Source: Gammaproteobacteria bacterium
Lineage (GTDB): Bacteria; Pseudomonadota; Gammaproteobacteria; 21-64-14
NCBI GenBank assembly: GCA_027013145.1
Contig: JALUXX010000011.1
Span: forward strand, 62,001-126,000
Direction: 5' to 3'
DNA: 64,000 nt
Shown: positions 43,444 through 52,002 of the stretch, one piece after another
Layout of the letters: every line of letters begins with the position of its first letter
Numbering within the stretch: position 1 is the stretch's first letter
Notes under the pieces: generated by a model
Told to the model about the DNA's origin: nothing
Seen by the model: the letters and a program-made list of their open reading frames with translations, nothing else
Database searches by the model: none
Position numbers and translations under genes: made by a program

Positions 43444-43495
43444 CCGGCCGCCTCGCGGCCGGCTGCGACGCGCCGCAGGGATGCGGCGCGTCTTT
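43443..43495 (+). terminator. Tandem hairpins, rho-independent terminator
   Basis: A 9-bp perfect stem GCCGGCCGC/GCGGCCGGC (43443-43463) begins at the SoxB-like stop codon. A 10-bp stem GACGCGCCGC/GCGGCGCGTC with a 6-nt loop (43467-43492) follows and runs into TTTA. Confidence 0.75.
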
Positions 43496-43533
43496 ACTAT
43501 GGAGCGAACCCGAGCCTCCTTGGCCGATATGAA

Positions 43534-43980
43534 CTACGCCTTCTTCTTCAGGTAACCACTGAGGGACTGAACTAACTCCTGGGCCAGATTAAACCAAAGC
43601 GATGGCTTGGTGTCCTCCATACCATTTTGGTGAGGATTCTGGAAAACGAACCGTATAAGAGCCAATCCAAATACGGCGCTCAGGGATGTGAGGGCAACGA
43701 CTGGGGTAACAAAGAACGTTGTTGCGTGAAGATGCCTCGCCGCGATGCTTGGGCCGTGATGGAGCCAGTACACGAGGGTGCCGATTAGGACAAGTAGTAT
43801 GATCCCAGTGCCGTACAAGACAACAGATCTAAAAATTAGGAATTGCCGCTTTTCTCTTAGCACATATTCCAGCGGAACTCTGGCTACGCTATCAAAGCTC
43901 CCCGCGGAGAGATCATCTCGCACCGTATCGTCCTGAGTTCCCCCAGCACCTCGCCCCTCAGATGCCACTTGTTCAGTCAC
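43534..43980 (-). CDS. Two-helix membrane protein, island gene
   Basis: 148 residues with a soluble N-terminal part and two transmembrane helices (VVLYGTGIILLVLIGTLVYWL and FFVTPVVALTSLSAVFGLAL), ending in a basic tail (YLKKKA). No family recognised. Its start overlaps the ImmA/IrrE gene stop by 4 bp, so the two are co-translated, and the base composition is clearly more AT-rich than the flanking genes. It is probably the partner of the peptidase in a stress or immunity pair. Confidence 0.65.
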   Translation of the reverse strand: MTEQVASEGRGAGGTQDDTVRDDLSAGSFDSVARVPLEYVLREKRQFLIFRSVVLYGTGIILLVLIGTLVYWLHHGPSIAARHLHATTFFVTPVVALTSLSAVFGLALIRFVFQNPHQNGMEDTKPSLWFNLAQELVQSLSGYLKKKA

Positions 43981-44453
43981 AGCCAGCCCAGATTCTTAAG
44001 TCGATATTCCATGGCTACCTCAGAAACATGGAATTTGCGCGCCAATTTCGAGAAATCCGTAATTCCCTGCTCCGCGATTAACGCATCAACCGCTTCAGCA
44101 GGCATTAAAAGCTCGGCTGCAAATTGGTTTGCCGAGACCTCTTCTGGGTCATAATTAGACAAAGAGAAATTTCTTGCAGGATCGCGAAACGCTTTACCGT
44201 GTTCCAACGCGAAATGCCCGAGTTCATGGGCGATGGTAAAGCGCTGCCGGACCTCTGGGTCGGATTTGTTGTACACGATGACAGGCGTCTCGTCCCTGTA
44301 TTCGAATAAACCTGACAAAGGGTTAGGCTTGGTCCAATGCCTGACCTCCACCCCGGCGCCTCGCGCGATTCGGATCGGGTCGACAGGCAGAGTTCCGCCC
44401 CAATATTTCTGCAGAAATAGGCGTGCCTTCTTTTTTGGGCTCATGATTAACAT
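43977..44453 (-). CDS. ImmA/IrrE-family metallopeptidase
   Basis: 158 residues (a second ATG three codons in is an alternative start). The zinc site is RFTIAHELGHFALEHG (HExxH), followed by EEVSANQFAAELLMP, the third zinc ligand region of the ImmA/IrrE group, and a C-terminal helix-turn-helix-like stretch. Such proteases cleave repressors of mobile elements or stress regulons. The AT-rich composition and position at the 3' end of tRNA-Phe suggest horizontal acquisition. The space 44454-44719 is AT-rich and holds no gene I can support. Confidence 0.85.
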   Translation of the reverse strand: MLIMSPKKKARLFLQKYWGGTLPVDPIRIARGAGVEVRHWTKPNPLSGLFEYRDETPVIVYNKSDPEVRQRFTIAHELGHFALEHGKAFRDPARNFSLSNYDPEEVSANQFAAELLMPAEAVDALIAEQGITDFSKLARKFHVSEVAMEYRLKNLGWL

Positions 44454-44719
44454 CGCAAACTCACGCCGCTAGCCGACCCAACAAAGTACCTAACGTAGAA
44501 ATCTTGCAGGCGCCCCTGAACCGTACCTGTTTCTGACAAACGGCATACCCTGATTCTTTATGTTTACCCATATCTGTAAGCTATAAATACATCTAAGAGT
44601 GCGAGCACACGGGCTCAGCACTCGGCTAGACGCACCGCTTGGCTGTCTCGTCCACTTGCATGTTATTTATCGTCCTCAAACAGCCACCGCCTGCAATCAG
44701 GCTAACACATTGTTTTTAA

Positions 44720-44795
44720 TGGTGGCCAGGGACAGAATCGAACTGCCGACACGGGGATTTTCAGTCCCCTGCTCTACCAACTGAGCTACCTGGCC
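44720..44795 (-). tRNA. tRNA-Phe (GAA)
   Basis: 76 nt on the minus strand. Acceptor stem GGCCAGG pairs with CCTGGCC, and the gene encodes ACCA at its 3' end. The anticodon stem-loop is GGGGA-CTGAAAA-TCCCC with anticodon GAA, and the T-arm holds GTTCGATTC. Confidence 0.97.
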
Positions 44796-44842
44796 GGTGA
44801 GGGTGGGCCGCGTCGTCGGGCGCGGGCCGGAAAGGGGTCACC

Positions 44843-44871
44843 ATTTAAGCGGGAACCCGGGACGTCGTCAA
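44843..44871 (-). promoter_or_regulatory. Promoter of tRNA-Phe
   Basis: On the minus strand TTGACG (44871-44866) and TTAAAT (44848-44843) are separated by exactly 17 bp. Initiation near 44836 gives a leader of about 40 nt before the mature tRNA. Confidence 0.7.
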
Positions 44872-44883
44872 GCGCGGCGCGGG

Positions 44884-45159
44884 CTACTTGCTGCCGGGGG
44901 GGACGTAGCCGGCGGGCGTCTCGGCGCCTTCGCCGAAGAAGAACGCCTCCATCTGGCCTTCGAGGTACTTGCGGGCGTTGGGGTCCACCGGCGAGAGGTG
45001 GTTCTCGTTGATTAGCATGGTCTGGTGCCGGAGCCACATCTGCCACGCCTCTTTCGAGACGTTGTCGAAGATGCGCTTGCCGAGTTCGCCGGGATAGGGC
45101 GGCAGGTCGAGGCCCTCGGCCTCCTTACCCAGTTTCACACAATGTACGGTCCGGCTCAT
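44884..45159 (-). CDS. yggX: Fe(2+)-trafficking protein YggX
   Basis: 91 residues, the normal family length. The conserved opening is [23 protein letters not shown] with the functional Cys7, followed by [26 protein letters not shown] and the [13 protein letters not shown] helix. It protects iron-sulfur proteins from oxidative damage and aids iron delivery. Downstream of and overlapping mutY by 35 bp, the same arrangement as in many gammaproteobacteria. Confidence 0.95.
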   Translation of the reverse strand: MSRTVHCVKLGKEAEGLDLPPYPGELGKRIFDNVSKEAWQMWLRHQTMLINENHLSPVDPNARKYLEGQMEAFFFGEGAETPAGYVPPGSK

Positions 45160-46234
45160 CGCGATCTCCTTGCATCCGGGCGCCCGCGGCGGCGAGCAGA
45201 CGACGCACCGGCACGGCGAGCCCGCCGGGCGGTGGCTTGCGGGTGTTATACCAGAGGGCCCCGCCCTCTTCCACGGCGCCGTCGGTGTCGCGTCGGGCGC
45301 AAGCGTAGAGCGGCGTGATGCGAAGTCGGAAATGCGTGAAGGTGTGGGTGAATGCGGGACCCTCGCGCGGCGTGTCGATGGCCAGCCCGAGCCGACGCCG
45401 GCACCACGGGCCGGCCCGCTCCCCCTCGGGGAGTTCGGGAAAACCCCACAGCCCGCCCCAGATTCCGGTCGGCGGCCGGCGCAGGAGAAGGACGTCGCCG
45501 GCGGGGTCGGCGAGGATGAGCATGCGGGCGTGCCGCTCCGGCAGCTCGCGGCGCGGGCGCGGGGCGGGAAAGCGGTCTACCTGCCCCATACGGTAGGCGG
45601 CACAGTCCCCGGCGACGGGACACTGTGCGCACGCGGGGCGCGTGCGCGTGCACACGGTGGCGCCGAGGTCCATGATCGCCTGGGTGTAGGCGGCCACGTC
45701 GCGATAGGGGGTACAACGTTCAGCGAGCGACCACAGCCGGCGCGCGACGGCACCCGTTCCGGGCCATCCCGGGACGGCGAAGCGGCGCGCGAGCACGCGT
45801 TTGACGTTGCCGTCGAGGATCGCGTGGCGCTGCCCGGCGCTGAGCGCGAGGATCGCGCCCGCGGTGGAAGGCCCCACGCCGGGCAGCGCCGCCACCGCGT
45901 CGAAATCGGTCGGAAAACGGCCGCCGTGACGCTCGCAGACGAGACGTGCGGCCCGGTGCAGGTTGCGCCCGCGCGCGTAGTAGCCGAGCCCCGACCACAG
46001 GTGCAGGACCTCGTCGAGCGCGGCGGCGCCGAGGGCGCGCACGTCGGGGAAGCGCTCCATGAAGCGTTCGTAGTAGGGGATCACGGTACCCACGCGGGTC
46101 TGCTGGAGCATGATCTCCGAGATCCACACGCGGTAGGCGGTGGGATCGCGCTGCCAGGGGAGATCGCGTCGACCGGCGCGGCGATACCACGCCAGCAGGC
46201 GGTCGGCGAAGTCGTCGGGTGCCGGTCGCTTCAC
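45125..46234 (-). CDS. mutY: A/G-specific adenine glycosylase
   Basis: 369 residues from the GTG at 46234, which overlaps the stop of the upstream gene (GTGA). The helix-hairpin-helix/GPD region is [31 protein letters not shown], with the catalytic Glu in [19 protein letters not shown]. The iron-sulfur cluster loop is C-x6-C-x2-C-x5-C ([17 protein letters not shown]). A NUDIX-like C-terminal domain ([19 protein letters not shown]) recognises 8-oxoG. It removes adenine opposite 8-oxoguanine in base-excision repair. Confidence 0.95.
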   Translation of the reverse strand: MKRPAPDDFADRLLAWYRRAGRRDLPWQRDPTAYRVWISEIMLQQTRVGTVIPYYERFMERFPDVRALGAAALDEVLHLWSGLGYYARGRNLHRAARLVCERHGGRFPTDFDAVAALPGVGPSTAGAILALSAGQRHAILDGNVKRVLARRFAVPGWPGTGAVARRLWSLAERCTPYRDVAAYTQAIMDLGATVCTRTRPACAQCPVAGDCAAYRMGQVDRFPAPRPRRELPERHARMLILADPAGDVLLLRRPPTGIWGGLWGFPELPEGERAGPWCRRRLGLAIDTPREGPAFTHTFTHFRLRITPLYACARRDTDGAVEEGGALWYNTRKPPPGGLAVPVRRLLAAAGARMQGDRDEPDRTLCETG

Positions 46235-46827
46235 GGTCCGACCCCCGGGCCCGCCGGGTGCGCATCGCCGGCCGCCGCGAGCCGCTCGAGGGTCGCCGCG
46301 GTGCGCAGGGCCTCCTGGCGCATCTTGTAGCGGATCAGCCAGGGGCCGATGAGCGGCGGCACCCAGAAGGACGGTTCGATCACCGCCTCGAAGTCCAGGC
46401 GGCAGGCGCGGGCGCCGCGCGCGACGATGCGCCAGCGCGCGCGCCCGTAACGGAAGTCGCTGAGCGCCGGGACGGTGACGGCGACGATCGCGCCGTCGGG
46501 CAGGGCGCGCACGTCCTGGACCTGATGCACGTCGAAGCAGAAGAACGCGATGCAGCCGCGCACGACGGTGCGCACGCGCGTGACCCCGCCGCGGTGCGAG
46601 AGTACCCGGCTCTCCACGACGGCCGGGTTGAGCCGCGCCAGATGGGCATAGTCGGTGACGAGTGCGCGCAGCGTGTGTGCCGGCATCTCCAGGTCCATTC
46701 GCATGGTCAGGCGATAGCGATCGCCCGCGCGGGCGACATGCAGATCCACGACGGCGGCCGCGTGTGCGAAGCCCGCGTATAGCACACACATGGAGAGGGC
46801 GAGGATCAGGAGCGGGCGCGCCCACAT
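46231..46827 (-). CDS. SRPBCC/START-like exported protein
   Basis: 198 residues. A signal peptide (LLILALSMCVLYAGFAHA) precedes a polyketide-cyclase/START-like fold: RMDLEMPAHTLRALVTDYAHLARLNPAVVESRVL, then VRTVVRGCIAFFCFDVHQVQDV and PLIGPWLIRYKMRQEALRTAATLERLA, which resemble SRPBCC proteins of the cyclase/dehydrase group. A hydrophobic ligand is expected. First gene of a three-gene unit with mutY and yggX; the relation to repair is probably only co-transcription. Confidence 0.7.
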   Translation of the reverse strand: MWARPLLILALSMCVLYAGFAHAAAVVDLHVARAGDRYRLTMRMDLEMPAHTLRALVTDYAHLARLNPAVVESRVLSHRGGVTRVRTVVRGCIAFFCFDVHQVQDVRALPDGAIVAVTVPALSDFRYGRARWRIVARGARACRLDFEAVIEPSFWVPPLIGPWLIRYKMRQEALRTAATLERLAAAGDAHPAGPGVGP

Positions 46828-47016
46828 CGGTCACCGGCCTCCCGCGCCGGCGGATGCCTTCGCGATCGACACCGACGTGGGTTCCGCGGGGGCCGCCGGG
46901 GCGGTCATGGCGCCGGTCGCGCCGCGCGGGCGGATTCCGGCGTGCGAGATGCCGCTCGCCACGGGAATTTCACCAGCACATGTTTCCATCCTGCTCGCCC
47001 CGGTTCCAACCGCCGG

Positions 47017-47466
47017 AGCGCCGGTGGCCCGGCCGAAGGCCGAAGTCCGGGGATCCCGGCGCCAACTCGAACCATCGCCCCCGGATTGCGCTTCGCTCCA
47101 TCCGGGCTACATCTCCACGTCTCGGGTCATCCCTCGTAGCCCGGATGCAGGCCGCAGGCCGGAATCCGGGAATCACGGTGCCGGGAGAAACATTGTCCCC
47201 GGATTGCGCGTCGCTTCATCCGGGCTACATCTCTACGTCTCGGGTCATCCCTCGTAGCCCGGATGCAGGTCGCAGGCCGGAATCCGGGAATCACGGTGCC
47301 GGGAGAAGCACTCTCCCCGGATTGCGCTTCGCTTCATCCGGGCTACATCTCTACGTCTCGGGTCATCCCTCGTAGCCCGGATGCAGGCCGCAGGCCGGAA
47401 TCCGGGAATCACGGTGCCGGGAGAAACGCTGTCCCCGGATTGCGCGTCGCTCCATCCGGGCTACAG
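47017..47466. repeat. Tandem array of GTAGCCCGGATG repeats, 118-bp period
   Basis: Copies begin at 47135, 47253 and 47371, exactly 118 bp apart, preceded by a worn copy from about 47017. Each unit contains the roughly 95-bp element with inverted ends plus a 23-bp spacer (ATCTCTACGTCTCGGGTCAT...) that is also repeated, so the array grew by tandem duplication. It lies between the divergent SRPBCC gene and the end of the AsmA-like gene. Confidence 0.9.
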
Positions 47467-47480
47467 GTTCGCCCGCGCGG

Positions 47481-49475
47481 CTACCGGAACAGGTTCTCCA
47501 GCCCCTTGCGCAACCCGCCGGGCAGTTGCTTCTGCAGTTTCTCTTCCAGCTTGCGCTCGACCTTGCGGCGCACCTCGCCGGTGAGTACGGCGGCCAGATC
47601 GACGCGGAATTCGGGCTTGGCGAAGGTCCCGCTCACCCGCACCGGCACCGACAGGCCCTTGAGTTCGCGCACCGCGGCGCCGGTGCCGCACTGTACCGGA
47701 TTGAGAAACGTTGCCTTGAGCCCGTAGTTCAGCGTCTGGTCGACGAGGTTTGCGGTTCCCGCACCAGTGGCGCGCAACACCGGCGAGGTCAGGAGCAGGT
47801 CGCGATTGTCGAGCACGCCGCGGGCGACGGTCGCATCGGCGGTCAGGCTGCCGAACGGGGTGCGCGCCGGCGCCGGCGGCGGCGGCGAACGGCGCTTGTA
47901 CAGCGCCCAGGCGGTGCACACGAGGTGGGTGATGTTGACGCCCTCGAGCGTGCCGTTCTTGAGTGCGAGTCCCGCCTTGCCCGAGAGCGTACGCCGCAAC
48001 TGCATCACGTTCGCCCCGCTGGCGGTGAGCTGCGCATAGAGGTCACCGGTGCCCGAGAGCCGGCGCACGCCGGCGAGATCGGCCGCCAGGTCGCCGACCT
48101 GGATGCCGCTGAGGCGCTCGTTCATCGACAGGCGCGGTACCCGTCCCGACGCATCGACGCGGATGTCCCCCGCGTAGCGCCCGCCGTAGAGCTGCGCGGT
48201 CGCGGGATGTACGCGCAGATCCCCGTTCACGGAGCGTACGCTCACGCGGATGTCCTTCGAATGGAGCTTGAACGCCGTGAGCTCTCCGATGCGAAGCGTC
48301 CCGTCAAGGTCGAACTTCCTCAGCACGCCCACCGGCAGCTTCGCCGCGGCGGCGGCGGCGCCGGCCCCGGGGGTCGCCGGCGCGGCGGCCGGCGCTCCGC
48401 CGTTCGCGGGCGGCGGGAGATAGCGGTCGAGGTCGAGGCGATCGAGGTCGAGCGCGAAGGTCACCGCAGGGTGGGCGAAGCGCCGCACCGCGAGCCGACC
48501 GGTCAGGTGTGTGTCGTCGAGCGTGACCTTCAGCGGGTCCACCGCCACGGCATCGGGGGCGGTACTCACCCCGATCTCGGCCGACACGCGGGTAAGGGCC
48601 TTGGGATCCGCGGTCGCGGGGGCGTGCAGCCCCAGTTGGGGGAAGAGGCTGCGGGCGTCGAAGGCGGGGATGGCGAGGCGGCCTTTCACGCGCGGCGCCG
48701 ACAGCACCTGCCTCGCCGTGAGCGCACCGGTGAGCTTCAGGTCGGCGAGCGACAGGGTCAGATCCTCGAGCGCGGCGGTCTGGCGCGCGAGGTCGAAGGC
48801 GATCCGGCTATGCAGGCGCACCGGCACCCCGGACGCCGGGAGGCCCTTGCCGGTGAGGGCGAAACGCAGATCCGCGGCGAACGGCCGGCCGGGGCGGATC
48901 GCGCCGGTGGTGAGATCGAGGTGTTGCACCGCGTAGCGGGTCCCCGCCCTGCGGTCATCCCAACGCAGCGTCGCGTCCTTCACGCGCACCCCGCCGACGG
49001 CCAGGGCTGCGATCGGCAGGGCGGGGCCGGCGGCGGGCTTCTTGGCCGCGGACCCGGCGTGCGACGTCCCGGCGCCGCCCAGACCGCTCCAGTTCGTCCG
49101 CCCGTCGCGCGCGCGTTCCAGGTTGAGCGTCAGACCGTCGAGCACCACGGTCCCCAGCTCGACGCGCTTCTGCAACAGCGGCAGCAGCTTCACGCGCAGC
49201 TCGGTCGAGGTGACCTTGACGAACGGCGCACCCGAGAAGCCGGGCGGATTGCTCAGGCTCGTCGGCCCCAGGCGCAACCCCAGCCACGGAAACACCGAGA
49301 GTTTGATGTCGCCCTTGAGGGTCAGCACGCGGCCGGTCTTCTCCTTGACCAGCGCCGCGATCTGCGGCTTGTAGTCGTTGGGATTGACGAAGATCGGGAT
49401 CAGGACGGCCGCCGCGAGGATCACCACGACGACCACACCCACGATCCATGCGAGAACCTTCAGCAGCGTGCGCAT
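47481..49475 (-). CDS. AsmA-family protein
   Basis: 664 residues. One N-terminal transmembrane helix (VLAWIVGVVVVVILAAAVLIPIFV) is followed by the AsmA signature NPNDYKPQIAALVKEKTGRVLTLKGDIKLSVFPWLGLRLG and a long repetitive beta-groove region. The C-terminal DUF3971/AsmA_2-type part includes VRRLSGTGDLYAQLTASGANVMQLRRTLSGKAGLALKNGTLEG. AsmA-like proteins bridge the periplasm and are thought to move phospholipids to the outer membrane. Monocistronic here; the repeat array begins just after its stop. Confidence 0.9.
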   Translation of the reverse strand: MRTLLKVLAWIVGVVVVVILAAAVLIPIFVNPNDYKPQIAALVKEKTGRVLTLKGDIKLSVFPWLGLRLGPTSLSNPPGFSGAPFVKVTSTELRVKLLPLLQKRVELGTVVLDGLTLNLERARDGRTNWSGLGGAGTSHAGSAAKKPAAGPALPIAALAVGGVRVKDATLRWDDRRAGTRYAVQHLDLTTGAIRPGRPFAADLRFALTGKGLPASGVPVRLHSRIAFDLARQTAALEDLTLSLADLKLTGALTARQVLSAPRVKGRLAIPAFDARSLFPQLGLHAPATADPKALTRVSAEIGVSTAPDAVAVDPLKVTLDDTHLTGRLAVRRFAHPAVTFALDLDRLDLDRYLPPPANGGAPAAAPATPGAGAAAAAAKLPVGVLRKFDLDGTLRIGELTAFKLHSKDIRVSVRSVNGDLRVHPATAQLYGGRYAGDIRVDASGRVPRLSMNERLSGIQVGDLAADLAGVRRLSGTGDLYAQLTASGANVMQLRRTLSGKAGLALKNGTLEGVNITHLVCTAWALYKRRSPPPPAPARTPFGSLTADATVARGVLDNRDLLLTSPVLRATGAGTANLVDQTLNYGLKATFLNPVQCGTGAAVRELKGLSVPVRVSGTFAKPEFRVDLAAVLTGEVRRKVERKLEEKLQKQLPGGLRKGLENLFR

Positions 49476-49601
49476 CGGCGAACCCCGGGGACGCGTGTCG
49501 CGTCACGGTCGAAAGACCCCGCCCGACCGGAAGCGCGGGACGGGCCGGCGCAGTATAACCCGAAAGCCGCGCGCGACTGCTCCCGGCAACGACGCGGGGA
49601 T

Positions 49602-49703
49602 TCAGGGAAAGACGAGGATCACCACCGCAAGGGCGACGAGCAGGAGGATGCCGGCGCCCCAGGCCAGCGCCCGCAGCAACGAACGCAGCGGGCGGCGTTT
49701 CAC
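49602..49703 (-). CDS. Possible 33-residue single-helix membrane peptide
   Basis: From a GTG at 49703: a basic start (KRRPLRSLLRAL) followed by one hydrophobic helix (GAGILLLVALAVVILVF) and stop. Positive-inside topology is convincing, but no ribosome-binding site is visible. The start overlaps the stop of a 23-codon frame (GTGA). A TATAAT box lies upstream at about 49774-49779 on the minus strand, without a good -35 box. The rest of 49476-50144 shows nothing else coding. Confidence 0.3.
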   Translation of the reverse strand: MKRRPLRSLLRALAWGAGILLLVALAVVILVFP

Positions 49704-50144
49704 CGGGACACCGGGAGACGAACCGCCGCAACGAACGCGAAGGTCCGCAAAAGACAATTGAACCAGATCATTATAGCACCCCTGTGCACGGCGCCCCGGT
49801 CCCCGCGCGACTGCGCCGCGGCGTTCTTGATTTCGCCCGAGGCCGGTGTGATGATCGAACCGCGTGCCGGCCGCGGTCGCGCACGCGCTCAGCGCATCCG
49901 CGTCTCACCGGGAGCCGCGCATGGATCGCATCCCCGCGGGTGGATATCACGCGCATCGGCCGCACCCTGCGCCCGCCGCCGGTTCGGCGGGTCGTGCCGC
50001 ATGCGACCGACCCCCGGGATCGAAGGCGCGCCTCGCGCTATCCCCTCCGACCGCCGGAGGGCGCGGAGGTTCGCCCGGCACGGCGCGATCCGGTCCGCAC
50101 CGCCGCATCCCCTACGTCCTTTGCCCCTGCGGAGGATCCTCGGC

Positions 50145-50642
50145 ATGAACGGATACTGTGTGGTCACGGCCGACGGCGGCCGCGCCCGGCTGTTCACACT
50201 CGAGCCGGCCCGCTACCCTGAAGTCGAATCCGGTCCCAGTCTCGTCGAGCAGCGCGACCTCGTCGATATCGAACAGGAGACGGCCGGCGCGGAACTGTGG
50301 ACCAGTACGAAGTCCGGCCGCAACCGTGCGCCCGGCGGCGGGCCGGCGCACGGCTACGACGACCATCGCAGCCAGCACCGCGCCGAATCGGAACGACGTT
50401 TCGCCCGTCAGGTCGCACAGGAGGCGATGCGCCTGGCCCAGGCGCACGCGGCGCGCACCATCGTGCTGGCCGCCGAAAAGCGCATGCTGGGATTCCTGCG
50501 CACCGCCCTCGATCCGCTCGTCCGCAACGGCATGGTCGTGCAGGAAGTCGCCAAGGACCTGAGCAAACACCCGCCCATCGAGATTCAGGAACTCCTGGCC
50601 CGCGACGGATTGCTACCGGCGCGACGCGCTCCGGCACGCTAG
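50145..50642 (+). CDS. Host attachment family protein
   Basis: 165 residues, start at 50145 preceded by GGAGGA. The sequence opens GYCVVTADGGRARLFTLEP and has GPAHGYDDHRSQHRAESERRFARQVAQEAMRLAQAHAARTIVLAAEKRMLGFLRTALDPLV, then the closing VAKDLSKHPPIEIQELL, all typical of the 'protein required for attachment to host cells' family. The fold resembles the eRF1/archaeal Pelota-type ribonuclease-like domain. Despite the name the role is not established; the protein is probably cytoplasmic. Confidence 0.85.
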   Translation: MNGYCVVTADGGRARLFTLEPARYPEVESGPSLVEQRDLVDIEQETAGAELWTSTKSGRNRAPGGGPAHGYDDHRSQHRAESERRFARQVAQEAMRLAQAHAARTIVLAAEKRMLGFLRTALDPLVRNGMVVQEVAKDLSKHPPIEIQELLARDGLLPARRAPAR

Positions 50643-50670
50643 CCGCAACGCCGCTGCGGATACGGCGCGC

Positions 50671-51468
50671 TCAGGAATGTACTCCGGCCGCGGGCAACCG
50701 CGCCCGCAACCGTGCGAGAAAGGTCTCGATGCGGTGCGCGTTGGTGCCGAGGTCGCCCCGGCCGACGCGCGATTCCGAGCGCAGGTCCACGCGGATGCCG
50801 CGGGGAGTCGGGCGCAGGCGCACGACGACGTCGTCGCGAAAACCGAACCAGAAGGTGGTGGCGGTCGCCTCGATACGCCCCTGCGCCGGTCGCGCCGCGA
50901 CGATGCGCCAGCCCATGGCGCGGGCGGTGGCGAGGGCGGCGCGAAAGATCGTCGGCTCCGGCGCCCGGAACCAGGCCGGGCGCACCCCGGGATAGGCCCG
51001 CTCCTGGAGGGCGGCGACCGCCGGCCCGCCGTAGACCGGTGAGTCGGGAGCCCCGCGGCGCAGGGCCAGCACGGCCTCGAACCGGGGCGGGTCGGCGGGG
51101 TCGGTGGTGATGTCGTGGATCGGCGGCAGCGCGCGGGCGCCCTGGAGGTGCGACCATGGGATCCAGACGGTGGCGGTGGCGACGGCCAGGCCGAGGAGCG
51201 CCCAGGTGAAGGTACCCCAGGCGCGGCCCAGCGGCGCGAGGGCCACCCCGACGAGCGAGACCGCGCCCGCCGCCAGGGCCCCGTAGACCGCCCACTGCAG
51301 GATGAGGAAGCCCGCACCGTAGCCCCACCAGCCGAAGCGATGCCCGAGCCCGGCGAGCAGCGCCGCCAGGGCGCACAGCAGCGCGAAGGCGAAACCCGCC
51401 CGCGGGACGGGGCACACGGCGCGGCGCAACCGCCCCTGGCTGCGCCCGGCCGATTCGGTGAGTTCCAT
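50671..51468 (-). CDS. DUF1499 membrane protein
   Basis: 265 residues. Three hydrophobic segments in the first 110 residues (FAFALLCALAALLAGLGHRFG, FLILQWAVYGALAAGAVSLVGVAL, WGTFTWALLGLAVATATVWI) are followed by a soluble DUF1499 domain: IHDITTDPADPPRFEAVL, AYPGVRPAWF, GRIEATATTFWFGFRDDVVVRLRP, SRVGRGDLGTNAHRIETFLARL. The architecture is standard; no function is established for the family. It stands alone between the host-attachment gene and tRNA-Gly. Confidence 0.88.
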   Translation of the reverse strand: MELTESAGRSQGRLRRAVCPVPRAGFAFALLCALAALLAGLGHRFGWWGYGAGFLILQWAVYGALAAGAVSLVGVALAPLGRAWGTFTWALLGLAVATATVWIPWSHLQGARALPPIHDITTDPADPPRFEAVLALRRGAPDSPVYGGPAVAALQERAYPGVRPAWFRAPEPTIFRAALATARAMGWRIVAARPAQGRIEATATTFWFGFRDDVVVRLRPTPRGIRVDLRSESRVGRGDLGTNAHRIETFLARLRARLPAAGVHS

Positions 51469-51524
51469 TGCCGTCCGGCCTCCGGGCCGGCGGCCTGCGG
51501 CCGCGGCAGCGTTCAGGAAACAGA

Positions 51525-51598
51525 TGGAGCGGGTGAAGGGAATCGAACCCTCGTCATCAGCTTGGGAAGCTGAGGTTCTACCATTGAACTACACCCGC
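51525..51598 (-). tRNA. tRNA-Gly (CCC)
   Basis: 74 nt on the minus strand. Acceptor GCGGGTG pairs with CACCCGC, with TCCA encoded at the 3' end. The anticodon stem-loop is TCAGC-TTCCCAA-GCTGA with anticodon CCC. The sequence is close to the gammaproteobacterial glyU type. Confidence 0.97.
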
Positions 51599-51613
51599 GT
51601 TCCCGGCGCACTA

Positions 51614-51642
51614 TTGATAGCGTCTGTGCCGCCTCCTGTCAA
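51614..51642 (-). promoter_or_regulatory. Promoter of tRNA-Gly
   Basis: On the minus strand a perfect TTGACA (51642-51637) is 17 bp from TATCAA (51619-51614). The start would lie near 51607, about 9 bp before the tRNA. Confidence 0.8.
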
Positions 51643-51719
51643 AGGGCGCGCCCGGCCGCGGCCCGGTGCGCATGGTGTAGAATGGGGGATCCGGGAACCA
51701 GGCCCGCGGAGCGGCGGCG

Positions 51720-51920
51720 ATGGAGATCTACCTCAACGGGGAACCGCGTCAGGTCGCGGACGGCATCAGCGCCGCCGAACTCCTCGAGCAGCTCGCGCTC
51801 GGCGGCAAGCGGGTCGCCGTTGAGGTCAACCGCGAGATCGTCCCGCGCAGCGCCTGCCCGAGCCGCCGGCTGCGGCCCGGAGACCGGGTCGAGGTGGTGC
51901 GCGCCATCGGCGGGGGTTGA
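51720..51920 (+). CDS. thiS: Sulfur carrier protein ThiS
   Basis: 66 residues with the ubiquitin-like pattern: [38 protein letters not shown], and the closing [16 protein letters not shown] ending in the Gly-Gly that is thiocarboxylated. It supplies sulfur for the thiazole ring of thiamine. First of a thiS-thiG-trmB operon, the order usual in gammaproteobacteria. No TPP riboswitch is visible in the 120 bp upstream. Confidence 0.95.
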   Translation: MEIYLNGEPRQVADGISAAELLEQLALGGKRVAVEVNREIVPRSACPSRRLRPGDRVEVVRAIGGG

Positions 51921-52002
51921 CCCGCCGCGGATGCGTCCGACGCCCGGGGCATCGCCCCGTCCCGAACCTCCAGACCTACCAGACCTAAAGGTATCGATCG
52001 AC

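Noticed and set aside
44599-44784. Short plus-strand frame ending in a GFSVPCSTN-like peptide
   Set aside because: It is the antisense translation of tRNA-Phe, a well-known spurious prediction.
45125-46834. A 569-residue version of MutY
   Set aside because: The N-terminal 200 codons overlap the SRPBCC gene in another frame; the GTG at 46234 gives a MutY of normal length.
47017-47466. Possible CRISPR array
   Set aside because: The whole 118-bp unit including the linker is repeated, there are no unique spacers, and no cas genes are present.
47526-50642. A plus-strand frame of over 1000 codons across the AsmA-like gene
   Set aside because: It lies opposite a clear AsmA gene and has the His/Arg/Gly-rich composition typical of antisense frames in GC-rich DNA. 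Only its last 165 codons, the host-attachment gene, are real.
50297-50995. Plus-strand frame of 232 codons across the host-attachment and DUF1499 genes
   Set aside because: It crosses two supported genes in a third frame and shows no motif.
51600-51719. Possible TPP riboswitch before thiS
   Set aside because: The space to tRNA-Gly is only about 120 bp and contains the tRNA promoter; no THI-box sequence such as CUGAGA was seen.
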